From contig CAMNBS010000053.1 of NCBI GenBank assembly GCA_946533175.1, forward strand, positions 1 through 5,248: a stretch of 5,248 nt of DNA, given 5' to 3'. The notes under the pieces were generated by a model. It did not search any database. It was not told the origin of the DNA and saw nothing but the letters and a program-made list of their open reading frames with translations. Position 1 is the first letter of the stretch, and each line of letters starts with the position of its first letter. Origin of the DNA: an uncultured Clostridia bacterium. GTDB lineage: Bacteria > Bacillota_I > Bacilli_A > RF39 > UBA660. The position numbers and the translations under genes were made by a program. Positions 1 to 5,248 of the stretch are shown here, piece after piece.

Positions 1-1190
1 TCTTTAATTGCTTTTAATGTTCTTTCATATTGACTAGTTTCTTTAGGAATATAGTATTTTTTATTTCTTAGATTTTCTGGTAAATAATCTTGTTTAACCC
101 AATCATTGGGATAATCATGAGGATATTTATAACCATTAGCAGTTATTTTTATGTGATCAGGAATATTACCACATTTACCGGTTTCAATATCGGTTAGAAC
201 TTTATCAATAGCTGTTATAGCACTATTTGATTTAGGTGATAGGCTCATTTCTATTACTATTTCAGATAAGGGTATTCTTGCTTCTGGCATACCAACACGT
301 AAGGCAGCATTAATGGCTGCATCTAGTTTTGGGCCAATCGATGGATTAGCCAAACCAATATCTTCATATGCTATAACAGATAATCTTCTGGTTAAATTTT
401 CTAAATCACCAGCTACCAGTAATCTACCAAGGTAATGAAGAGATGCATCAACATCACTACCTCGAATTGATTTTTGAAGAGCACTTAAAGTATCGTAAAA
501 ATTATCTTCTCCTTTATCAAAAGAAAAAGATGGTTTATCATTAATACTTGTTAAAACATCAATATCAACGCGGTGATCTTTATTAAAATAATAAGCTATT
601 TCCAATAAATTGTATGCATATCTTAAATCATTACCAGAAATATTTGTGATATATTCTAAAGCTTTTTTATCAATTTTAATATCTTCTAAATATTCAGATT
701 TACAGGCTCTTTTTAGTCCATCCAGGATATTTTTTTCTGTTAGAGGTTTAAGTTCAAATAAATGACATCGACTTCGAATAGCAGGATTAATAGAATGATA
801 GGGATTAGCTGTTGTCATACCAATAAGAATAATTAAGCCACTTTCAATGTAGGGTAATAGCAAATCTTGTTCTTGTTTATTCATCCTATGGATTTCATCC
901 ATAATTAAAACCATACCGTTATATAGTTTAGCTTCACTAACTACAACTTCAAAATCATGTTTATTATTGATAGTAGCATTTAAAAGACGATATCGAATAT
1001 TTAATTCTTCTGGCAATACTTTGGCAATAGATGTTTTACCGATACCAGGTTTACCATATAGAATCATACTAAATAATTTTTTATTTTTTACTAAATTATA
1101 GAGAATTTTATCTTTACCTAATAAATGTTCTTGTCCTAAAATATCTGAAAGCTTTTTAGGAGCCATTTTTAATGCTAAAGGGGTATTCAT
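1..1190 (-). CDS. rarA: RarA (MgsA) replication-associated recombination ATPase, 3' end cut by window edge
   Basis: The complement of 1190 to 1 stays open for 396 codons from an ATG. The product is a AAA+ ATPase of the RarA/MgsA/WRNIP1 family, which acts at stalled replication forks and is related to clamp loaders and RuvB. Visible elements in order: N-terminal PLALKMAPKKLSDILGQEHL (4-23), Walker A GKPGIGKT (46-53), Walker B with D98-E99 followed by I-H, sensor 1 TTANP (126-130), arginine-finger motif SRC (140-142), sensor 2 GNDLR (186-190), then the RarA-specific C-terminal domain with SALQKSIRGSD (236-246) and YEDIGLANP (275-283). The last visible part, LPENLRNKKYYIP (370-382), resembles the end of the family, so about 10-25 residues and the stop lie beyond base 1 (family usually about 420-450 aa). 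Two substitutions stand out: the usual MRP near the N-terminus is MAP (9-11), and TTENP is TTANP. The start is supported by an upstream AGGTGAT and by fit to the family N-terminus. Confidence 0.95.
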   Translation of the reverse strand, partial: MNTPLALKMAPKKLSDILGQEHLLGKDKILYNLVKNKKLFSMILYGKPGIGKTSIAKVLPEELNIRYRLLNATINNKHDFEVVVSEAKLYNGMVLIMDEIHRMNKQEQDLLLPYIESGLIILIGMTTANPYHSINPAIRSRCHLFELKPLTEKNILDGLKRACKSEYLEDIKIDKKALEYITNISGNDLRYAYNLLEIAYYFNKDHRVDIDVLTSINDKPSFSFDKGEDNFYDTLSALQKSIRGSDVDASLHYLGRLLVAGDLENLTRRLSVIAYEDIGLANPSIGPKLDAAINAALRVGMPEARIPLSEIVIEMSLSPKSNSAITAIDKVLTDIETGKCGNIPDHIKITANGYKYPHDYPNDWVKQDYLPENLRNKKYYIPKETSQYERTLKAIK

Positions 1191-1194
1191 TTTT

Positions 1195-1201
1195 ATCACC
1201 T
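1195..1201 (-). promoter_or_regulatory. Ribosome binding site of rarA
   Basis: AGGTGAT read on the minus strand lies four bases before the rarA ATG (1190). If the predicted -10 element at 1208-1213 is used, transcription starts near 1201. The site would then lie at the very 5' end of an unusually short leader of about 11 bases. Confidence 0.7.
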
Positions 1202-1207
1202 ATCTCT

Positions 1208-1237
1208 ATTGTATCAAATTTTTAGTAAATATTTAAA
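1208..1237 (-). promoter_or_regulatory. Predicted rarA promoter with extended -10
   Basis: On the minus strand TGATACAAT gives an extended -10 (TG, one base, then TACAAT at 1213-1208, one mismatch from TATAAT). A weak -35, TTTAAA at 1237-1232, sits 18 bases upstream and matches TTGACA at four of six positions. The extended -10 probably compensates for the poor -35. This is motif matching only; no start site has been mapped. Confidence 0.6.
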
Positions 1238-1253
1238 AAAACCAGCTTTTTTT
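1235..1253. other. A-tract/T-tract spacer between divergent promoters
   Basis: A run of seven A (1235-1241), then CCAGC, then seven T (1247-1253) lies close to the centre between the two predicted -10 elements. Such tracts bend DNA and can act as upstream (UP-like) elements for RNA polymerase. As a hairpin it would have only A-T pairs, so a terminator role is unlikely. Confidence 0.5.
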
Positions 1254-1262
1254 GTAAAATAA

Positions 1263-1291
1263 TGGATTTTATTAATTAAATTTGATACAAT
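1263..1291 (+). promoter_or_regulatory. Predicted promoter of the xerD-deoB-orf operon, extended -10
   Basis: TGATACAAT at 1283-1291 gives an extended -10 (TACAAT at 1286-1291). The best-spaced -35 is TGGATT at 1263-1268, 17 bases upstream and poor, matching TTGACA at three of six positions. A start near 1298 would give a leader of about 15 bases before the GTG at 1313. No other convincing promoter is visible before the genes at 2199 and 3373, which are tightly packed behind xerD. Confidence 0.6.
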
Positions 1292-1301
1292 TAATTATGA
1301 T

Positions 1302-1307
1302 AAGGGA
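1302..1307 (+). promoter_or_regulatory. Ribosome binding site fixing the GTG start of xerD
   Basis: AAGGGA ends five bases before the GTG at 1313. The in-frame codon at 1301-1303 is TAA, so no upstream start is possible. The next in-frame ATG is codon 14, already inside the conserved N-terminal helix. GTG is therefore the best start. Confidence 0.7.
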
Positions 1308-1312
1308 TTAAA

Positions 1313-2209
1313 GTGAATGATAATATAGAAGATTATTTAAATTATATTTTAATGGAAAAACGTCTTTCCAAAAATACTGAAGATAGTTATAAATTTGATT
1401 TGGAGTGTTTCAAAGAATATTTTAAAGAAAGAAGCGTTAATGATATTCAAGAAAGTGATCTTTTAGATTATTTAGAATATCTAAAAAATACGAAAAAACT
1501 TACTGCAAGAAGTATTGAGAGACATTTAACTACATTAAGGGGTTTTTTTAAGTATTTAGTAAAAATGGAAATATTAAATCATGATATTACTAAAAATATT
1601 GATAATTTAAAAATAGGTAAATATTTACCAAATACTTTAAGTGAAGAAGAGATAAATCTTTTAATGGATATAAAGCTTGATTCTCCATTTAACTATCGAA
1701 CTAAAGCAATGCTTGAATTGATGTATGGAAGTGGATTACGAGTTTCGGAATTAGTTAGTTTAACTTTGAATGATATAGATTTATATAATAATACCATTTT
1801 AATTCATGGAAAAGGTAGTAAAGAAAGGATTGTTCCAATAGGAGAATATGCCAAAGAATATTTGATAGCCTATTTACAAAATAGAAATAGTTTAATAAAA
1901 AGAAAAAATGGTAATCCTGAAGAATTATTTTTAAATAATCATGGAAAACCGATAACCAGAAATGGTTTCAATTTTCTCTTAAATAATATCTTAAAAGAGA
2001 AGGGGATTGACAAAAAAGTTACGCCGCATACATTAAGACATTCTTTTGCAACACATATGTTAGATAATGGGGCGGACTTAAGAACTATTCAAGAGTTGCT
2101 TGGTCATTCTGATATTGTTACAACCAGAATATATACCCATGTTTCAAAAAAGAAAATTAAAGAAAATTATGATAAATATGAAGGAAGAGGAGAGTTAGAT
2201 GAAATTTAA
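1313..2209 (+). CDS. xerD: XerD-type site-specific tyrosine recombinase
   Basis: The 298-residue protein has the usual XerC/XerD length. The N-terminal SAM-like DNA-binding domain covers about 1-90 (LSKNTEDSYKFDL at 18-30, SIERHLTTLRGFFKYL at 67-82) and the catalytic domain about 105-280. All catalytic residues are present: R143 in GLRVSE, K167 in HGKGSKER, H239 and R242 in TPHTLRHSFATH, H265 in LLGHSD and the nucleophile Y274 in TRIYTH. The enzyme cuts and rejoins DNA at dif sites to resolve chromosome dimers, in the cytoplasm at the division septum. XerD is preferred over XerC because the gene stands directly before deoB, as ripX/xerD does in Bacillus subtilis, and because of the close match to that protein. 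A lone integrase is unlikely, since no phage or cassette genes accompany it. It starts with GTG, leads the operon, and its last 11 bases overlap the next gene. The C-terminus reads KYEGRGELDEI rather than the HPRA-like end of many Xer proteins. Confidence 0.93.
   Translation: MNDNIEDYLNYILMEKRLSKNTEDSYKFDLECFKEYFKERSVNDIQESDLLDYLEYLKNTKKLTARSIERHLTTLRGFFKYLVKMEILNHDITKNIDNLKIGKYLPNTLSEEEINLLMDIKLDSPFNYRTKAMLELMYGSGLRVSELVSLTLNDIDLYNNTILIHGKGSKERIVPIGEYAKEYLIAYLQNRNSLIKRKNGNPEELFLNNHGKPITRNGFNFLLNNILKEKGIDKKVTPHTLRHSFATHMLDNGADLRTIQELLGHSDIVTTRIYTHVSKKKIKENYDKYEGRGELDEI
2188..2192 (+). promoter_or_regulatory. Ribosome binding site of the deoB homologue, inside xerD
   Basis: AGGAG lies inside the last codons of xerD, six bases before the ATG at 2199. 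It sits in a longer purine run (2181-2194). Together with the 11-base overlap this suggests translational coupling of the two genes. Confidence 0.8.
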
Positions 2210-3362
2210 AAGAATATTTTTACTTGTTTTAGATTCACTTGGCGTTGGTGAAGCTATTGATGCTGAAGAATATAATGATCGGGGATGTAATACACTAGGA
2301 CATATTCTAGATAATACCGATTTATTTATTCCAAATTTAAAAAAAATGGGATTATTAAATACCCTTACCATGAATAATTTGGAAGGGGAAGCCTATTATA
2401 CTATCGCAAGACCAAAGAATAAAGGAAAAGACTGTTTAAGTGGTCATTATGAGTTAATGGGAATTGATTTAGGAAGAAATTATATAAATTTTGATGGTGG
2501 ACCTTTTCCTCGTGAATTATTAGAAAATATCGCTAGTACCACTAAAAAGCCGATTATCGGAAATATTGTGTGTGATATTAAAAGTGCTATAAAAAGACTA
2601 TACAAACGTCAATTAGAAACAAAGGCTTTAATTATATCAACAACTGGAGACTCAAACTTAGAAGTAGCTGCTAATGAGGAAATAATTCCCGTTAATGAAT
2701 TATTTGAATATTGCGATGCAATTAGAAAAATAACGACTAAAGATTCTTGGCAAATAGCATCAGTTGTTGCACGTCCATTTAAGATTTTTAATGATGAAGT
2801 TATTTTAACCGAAGATACGCGAATATTTACCCTTCCGCCAACGAATAAATCTGTTTTAGAATCTTTAAAAAATGCTAATTATCAAACTATTGCTATTGGC
2901 AAAGTAAGTGATTTGTTTAATTATACTGGCATAACTAAAATTATTCAAGCATCACAAAATACGGAAGCAATAAATAAATTACTTGATATAATGGACAAGA
3001 ATTTTGAAGGATTATGTTTTGTTAACTTAAATGATTTTAAAACTATTTATGGTAATTCCCGTGATGTTTTAGGCTATAAAAATGCCCTCGAAGAGTTTGA
3101 TGTCGAAGTACCAATGATTATTAATAAATTAAATATTGATGATTTATTAATTATTACAGCTGATCATGGATGTGATCCAACTAAAGAAAACTATCATCAT
3201 ACTCGTGAAAACGTTCCAGTACTTTTGTATTCGCGTTGTTTTATTGAAAGTGGACAGATAGATATATTAAATACATTAGGTGATATTGGCGCAACTATTG
3301 CTGATAATTTTAATGTTGAAAAAACCTGGCTTGGAGAAAGTTTTTTAAATAAGTTAAAATAA
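2199..3362 (+). CDS. deoB: DeoB/phosphopentomutase-family protein with altered catalytic residues
   Basis: The 387 residues match DeoB length and order: N-terminal VLDSLGVGEA (10-19), cap domain about 95-215, then core motifs IAIGKVSDLF (231-240), ITADHGCDP (319-327), HTRENVP (334-340) and C-terminal GDIGATIADNF (361-371). Authentic DeoB interconverts ribose-1-phosphate and ribose-5-phosphate (or the deoxy forms) with two metal ions and a phosphothreonine. Here D12, D322, H323 and H334 fit the metal ligands of the Bacillus cereus enzyme (D13, D327, H328, H339, from memory). However, the phosphorylated threonine in KDT(M/P)(T/S)GHWE is C79 (KDCLSGHYE, 77-85). The ligands in DFDxxxGHRRD are K281 and N286 (DFKTIYGNSRD, 279-289). 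The loop usually read GNKPASGT is GNIVCDIKS (121-129), and the arginines of GRVIARPF and NRxDxA are S188 and T207. I rechecked the DNA for C79, K281 and N286. The frame is intact, so this is not a simple pseudogene. Membership of the family is clear; mutase activity is doubtful, and an inactive or repurposed protein is more likely. Confidence 0.88.
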   Translation: MKFKRIFLLVLDSLGVGEAIDAEEYNDRGCNTLGHILDNTDLFIPNLKKMGLLNTLTMNNLEGEAYYTIARPKNKGKDCLSGHYELMGIDLGRNYINFDGGPFPRELLENIASTTKKPIIGNIVCDIKSAIKRLYKRQLETKALIISTTGDSNLEVAANEEIIPVNELFEYCDAIRKITTKDSWQIASVVARPFKIFNDEVILTEDTRIFTLPPTNKSVLESLKNANYQTIAIGKVSDLFNYTGITKIIQASQNTEAINKLLDIMDKNFEGLCFVNLNDFKTIYGNSRDVLGYKNALEEFDVEVPMIINKLNIDDLLIITADHGCDPTKENYHHTRENVPVLLYSRCFIESGQIDILNTLGDIGATIADNFNVEKTWLGESFLNKLK

Positions 3363-3366
3363 GGAG
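3361..3366 (+). promoter_or_regulatory. Ribosome binding site of the 477-residue protein gene
   Basis: AAGGAG overlaps the TAA of the preceding gene (3360-3362) and lies six bases before the ATG at 3373. This is the strongest Shine-Dalgarno in the window. It supports both the start and co-transcription with the deoB homologue. Confidence 0.85.
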
Positions 3367-3372
3367 ATAATT

Positions 3373-4806
3373 ATGTTAAAAAAAACTACACATACTTATA
3401 ATAATATTTATGGAATTGAAGAAATTAATACTTTACCTTCTTTAGATAAACCATCAATATTAATCTTTTCTCCAGCTTTTCAAGGAAATATACGAAGTGT
3501 TAATGGCTATTTGAATAAAATTGCGTATCTATTACAATTAAGACATTATGCCACTTTTGATAGTGATTATACTGTCGATACTGTGCCATTTAGTATTATT
3601 GCAATGCAAGGAAAAACCGATGAACAACAAATTGTTAATCAATTTGATAATCTTCTTCGTCAACAAAATCTTAAAGTTCTTAAAAAGGCTCTTCGTAACA
3701 TTAATATTGTTAGTTATTGTTCTGGACATGACGCAACATCATCTTTTTTAAATCAATTACATGATTTATTTAAAAGTAATGGATTTCCCGAAGAAGAAAT
3801 TGAAGAATTACTACGTGAAATTGTTATTTTACAAATTGTCGATAACTATCATGTTCAATCAGGACAAGCTAGTGAAATACCTTATGCCACAGTTATCAGT
3901 GTTCATAATGTTAATGATGACTCAAATCCATATTATTTTGCCCAAAAAGAAAATTTTTCAAAAGAAAAACCCATTACAATCATTAATCGATCACCAAAAA
4001 ACTGTATTTATGCCATTATGCCATATTATAAAGATGCATTAGAATTTGGAAATGAACACAGTTTTAGTCGAGATTATGTTTATGCTCCCATAATAAATCT
4101 TATTATGTCAATGGTATTAATTAATGCATTATCGCTATCTCTTAGTGAAGAAAAGCGGGATATTACATCACTAAGTAAAGATGTAATGGATCTAGTTAAT
4201 GAAGTAATTGGTAATTTAGGAGATAATATTTCTAACTTAACAAGTGATGAATTAAATCAATTTGTTATGAATAAGATACCCCATCTTTATAAAAAGAGAG
4301 TAGGAGGGCATGCCTTAACTGAAAAAGAAAAGGAAGAATTTGATTATCAAGAAAAAATAATTGACATAATTAAAAAAATTGATAGAAGATTTTATTTAAT
4401 GTATGATTTAAGCTCTATAAAAATACAGGTAAATACTATTCAAAATTTAATAAGTCAATATAAAGATATATCTGATGATACTATCATCGGTAGTGAAACT
4501 ATTCAAGATAACGTGGAGTTATATAAAACTAAAAAGATTACTAAACGCGAAAAAATTATTACTGAAATCAATAATCTTTATCAACAAATTGAAAGACTAC
4601 TTCATAATATCGATCAAATAGATATAACTAACTTTAATAAACTAGAATTATTAGCTTATCAAGAATACTTAAGAAATATATATCAGGTAATAACACAAAG
4701 TTTATCAAACAATATCATGAATGAAATAATTCATAAATATCAAATCCCCCTTCCACCAATTTTATCCAAAAAAGAAGAGGAGGGGAGTAAGGGGTTAAAA
4801 CATTAA
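3373..4806 (+). CDS. Unrecognised 477-residue protein; possible Cys alpha/beta-hydrolase-like N-terminal half and helical C-terminal half
   Basis: I do not recognise this family. The N-terminal half (about 25-235) alternates predicted strands and helices. SILIFSPAFQGN (28-39) resembles an early strand and turn. NIVSYCSGHDATSSFLNQL (111-129) is a strand, a tight turn SYCSG and a helix, which matches the small-x-nucleophile-x-small elbow of alpha/beta-hydrolases with Cys116 as nucleophile (compare dienelactone hydrolase). D182 or D183 and H229 (in GNEHSFSRD) come in the right order to complete a triad. This assignment is an inference from pattern only. A hydrophobic stretch at 238-257 could be a buried helix or, less likely, a membrane helix. 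There is no signal peptide, so the protein is probably cytoplasmic. From about 258 on it is charged and helical, with a clear coiled-coil heptad run (I395, I399, L402, I406, L409, I413, I416). The end is Lys/Glu-rich and its codons overlap the terminator. The gene is the last of the operon, 10 bases after the deoB homologue, where Firmicutes often have a purine nucleoside phosphorylase. I see no resemblance to that enzyme. Confidence 0.85.
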   Translation: MLKKTTHTYNNIYGIEEINTLPSLDKPSILIFSPAFQGNIRSVNGYLNKIAYLLQLRHYATFDSDYTVDTVPFSIIAMQGKTDEQQIVNQFDNLLRQQNLKVLKKALRNINIVSYCSGHDATSSFLNQLHDLFKSNGFPEEEIEELLREIVILQIVDNYHVQSGQASEIPYATVISVHNVNDDSNPYYFAQKENFSKEKPITIINRSPKNCIYAIMPYYKDALEFGNEHSFSRDYVYAPIINLIMSMVLINALSLSLSEEKRDITSLSKDVMDLVNEVIGNLGDNISNLTSDELNQFVMNKIPHLYKKRVGGHALTEKEKEEFDYQEKIIDIIKKIDRRFYLMYDLSSIKIQVNTIQNLISQYKDISDDTIIGSETIQDNVELYKTKKITKREKIITEINNLYQQIERLLHNIDQIDITNFNKLELLAYQEYLRNIYQVITQSLSNNIMNEIIHKYQIPLPPILSKKEEEGSKGLKH

Positions 4807-4842
4807 CTACCAAATAATTATCCTTCCCCTACTTTTTGTTTT
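4786..4842 (+). terminator. Probable intrinsic terminator of the xerD-deoB-orf operon, overlapping the last gene
   Basis: AGTA (4786-4789) and GGGG (4791-4794) can pair with CCCC (4826-4829) and TACT (4830-4833), with one bulged A and a long A/T loop. T-runs follow at 4833-4837 and 4839-4842. The 5' arm lies within the last codons of the preceding gene. A slipped pairing of GGGGA (4782-4786) and AGG with CCTTCCCC (4822-4829) is also possible. The long loop and bulge make this an imperfect terminator, but its position and U-tract fit. Confidence 0.6.
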
Positions 4843-4920
4843 ACGCTTAAAATTAATTAATGTAATCAATAATAAGATAATGAATTATATAATATAAAAT
4901 ATTATTTGTAAATAAAACAA

Positions 4921-4965
4921 AAATTACTAAATAAGTTATAGAATATTTAACTTATTTAGTAATTT
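4921..4965. terminator. 18-bp perfect hairpin, possible (bidirectional) terminator
   Basis: Arms at 4921-4938 and 4948-4965 are perfect reverse complements with a 9-base loop (4939-4947). Only two of the 18 pairs are G-C, yet an arm this long is unlikely by chance even in AT-rich DNA. On the minus strand it is followed by a T-rich run (complement of 4911-4920), which suits a gene entering from the right. On the plus strand the following T-run is weak (4971-4974). It could be a backup terminator for the operon, a bidirectional terminator or a protein-binding palindrome. Confidence 0.5.
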
Positions 4966-4970
4966 ATTAA

Positions 4971-4997
4971 TTTTACGAAAATATGTCGTTTGTAAAA
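4971..4997. repeat. Short imperfect inverted repeat
   Basis: TTTTACGA (4971-4978) can pair with TCGT (4986-4989) and AAAA (4994-4997), leaving a four-base bulge. It adjoins the first copy of the 42-bp direct repeat. It is weak and may be fortuitous. Confidence 0.3.
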
Positions 4998-5099
4998 CAA
5001 CTCGAGAAATAAATATTTGAATAATTATCCATCTTGATTTGAAATAATTAAATGCTCTAAAACCATTCGAGATAATAAAAGATGAAAAATTATCCATCT
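4993..5099. repeat. Two-copy imperfect direct repeat, 42 bp, period 65 bp
   Basis: Copies at 4993-5034 and 5058-5099 align without gaps at 33 of 42 positions. The best conserved parts are TAAAAC at the left, TCGAGA in the middle, and AATTATCCATCT at the right end (5023-5034 and 5088-5099). The conserved G/C-containing blocks stand out against the A/T background, which argues against simple low complexity. No third copy is visible. Function is unknown: binding sites, remnants of a repeat element or a duplicated small RNA are possible. Confidence 0.6.
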
Positions 5100-5248
5100 C
5101 AAAGAAGCTATTAATTAATATATGATTATAATGATTTATACTTTAAATTAAATAATTAATTACACATAAATAATTAGAATGATATTGATTAATAAATAAT
5201 TATTAAGTATCTTGTAAAAAGCATTTAAATAAATAATATGTAATATAA

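Larger units (their letters stand above)
1208..1291. repeat. 14-bp perfect inverted repeat flanking the divergent promoters
   Basis: The sequence AAATTTGATACAAT occurs on the plus strand at 1278-1291 and, exactly, on the minus strand at 1221-1208, with 56 bases between the copies. Each copy contains the extended -10 of the gene it faces. The repeat may be two copies of the same promoter core, two operator half-sites, or both. The 56-base gap makes RNA hairpin formation an unlikely purpose. Confidence 0.85.
4843..5248. other. Gene-free, extremely AT-rich region
   Basis: All six frames are broken by frequent stops, and I see no start with a ribosome binding site and a sustained frame, no tRNA and no rRNA. 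The region contains a strong palindrome (4921-4965) and a two-copy repeat (4993-5099). From about 5106 to the end it is almost purely A/T low-complexity sequence with chance-level short repeats. It may hold a small RNA, a terminator for a gene entering from the right, or simply lie near the end of a contig. Confidence 0.6.

Noticed and set aside
1313..2209. The tyrosine recombinase as a phage or integron integrase marking a mobile element.
   Set aside because: Its length, motifs and xerD-deoB gene order fit the housekeeping enzyme. No attachment-site repeats or mobile genes flank it.
3538..4042. Open frames of 63-93 codons inside the 477-residue gene (3538-3729 minus; 3548-3751 and 3761-4042 plus).
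   Set aside because: They lie entirely within a well-supported gene, have no good ribosome binding sites, and their Lys/Ile/Asn/Leu-rich translations are typical of AT-rich shadow frames.
4921..4965. The palindrome as a dif or integration site for the XerD encoded in this window.
   Set aside because: Xer sites have 11-bp arms around a 6-8 bp centre. This has 18-bp perfect arms around 9 bases, and neither arm resembles the Firmicutes dif half-sites I recall.
4993..5099. The two-copy repeat as a small CRISPR array.
   Set aside because: There are only two diverged copies, the gap between them is just 23 bases, and no cas genes are present.
5149..5202. Three copies of TAAATAATTA (5149-5158, 5167-5176, 5193-5202), considered as iterons of an origin or a DnaA-like array.
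   Set aside because: Spacing is irregular, the unit is pure A/T in an almost pure A/T stretch, and no DnaA box or replication gene is nearby. Chance is sufficient.
5212..5239. Possible rightward promoter TTGTAA - 16 bases - TAATAT at the right edge.
   Set aside because: Matches of this quality are expected by chance in such AT-rich sequence, and no gene start is visible before the window ends.

Overview
The window is very AT-rich, with A/T-favouring codons and purine-rich Shine-Dalgarno sites. The order xerD-deoB is familiar from Firmicutes such as Bacillus subtilis. Together these suggest a low-GC Bacillota genome, probably a Bacilli-type lineage near the Erysipelotrichia, RF39 or Mollicutes-related groups; the exact lineage is inference. 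The tryptophan codons in the genes are TGG and no gene needs TGA read as an amino acid, so the standard bacterial code fits.

Layout. Bases 1-1190 hold a minus-strand rarA gene (AAA+ ATPase of replication-fork maintenance) that runs off the left edge and lacks only its last residues. Bases 1191-1312 are a compact divergent promoter region. Two identical 14-bp sequences, each holding an extended -10 element, face away from each other and serve rarA on the left and a three-gene operon on the right. The operon is xerD (1313-2209, tyrosine recombinase with a complete catalytic set), a deoB homologue (2199-3362, overlapping xerD by 11 bases) and an unrecognised 477-residue protein gene (3373-4806, 10 bases later). 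A probable intrinsic terminator overlaps the end of the last gene. Bases 4807-5248 hold no gene that I can see. They carry an 18-bp perfect hairpin and a 42-bp imperfect direct repeat.

Function. rarA and xerD both act in chromosome maintenance: RarA at stalled forks, XerD in chromosome dimer resolution. The second half of the operon is the most interesting part. The DeoB homologue keeps the fold signatures but has lost several residues needed for phosphopentomutase activity. The threonine that is normally phosphorylated is cysteine, two ligands of one metal site are lysine and asparagine, and the substrate loop is rewritten. The gene after it, where a purine nucleoside phosphorylase often sits in Firmicutes, encodes an unfamiliar protein. 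Its N-terminal half looks like a possible cysteine-nucleophile alpha/beta-hydrolase and its C-terminal half is helical with a coiled coil. The altered DeoB and this protein may have taken on a new shared role; that is a hypothesis.
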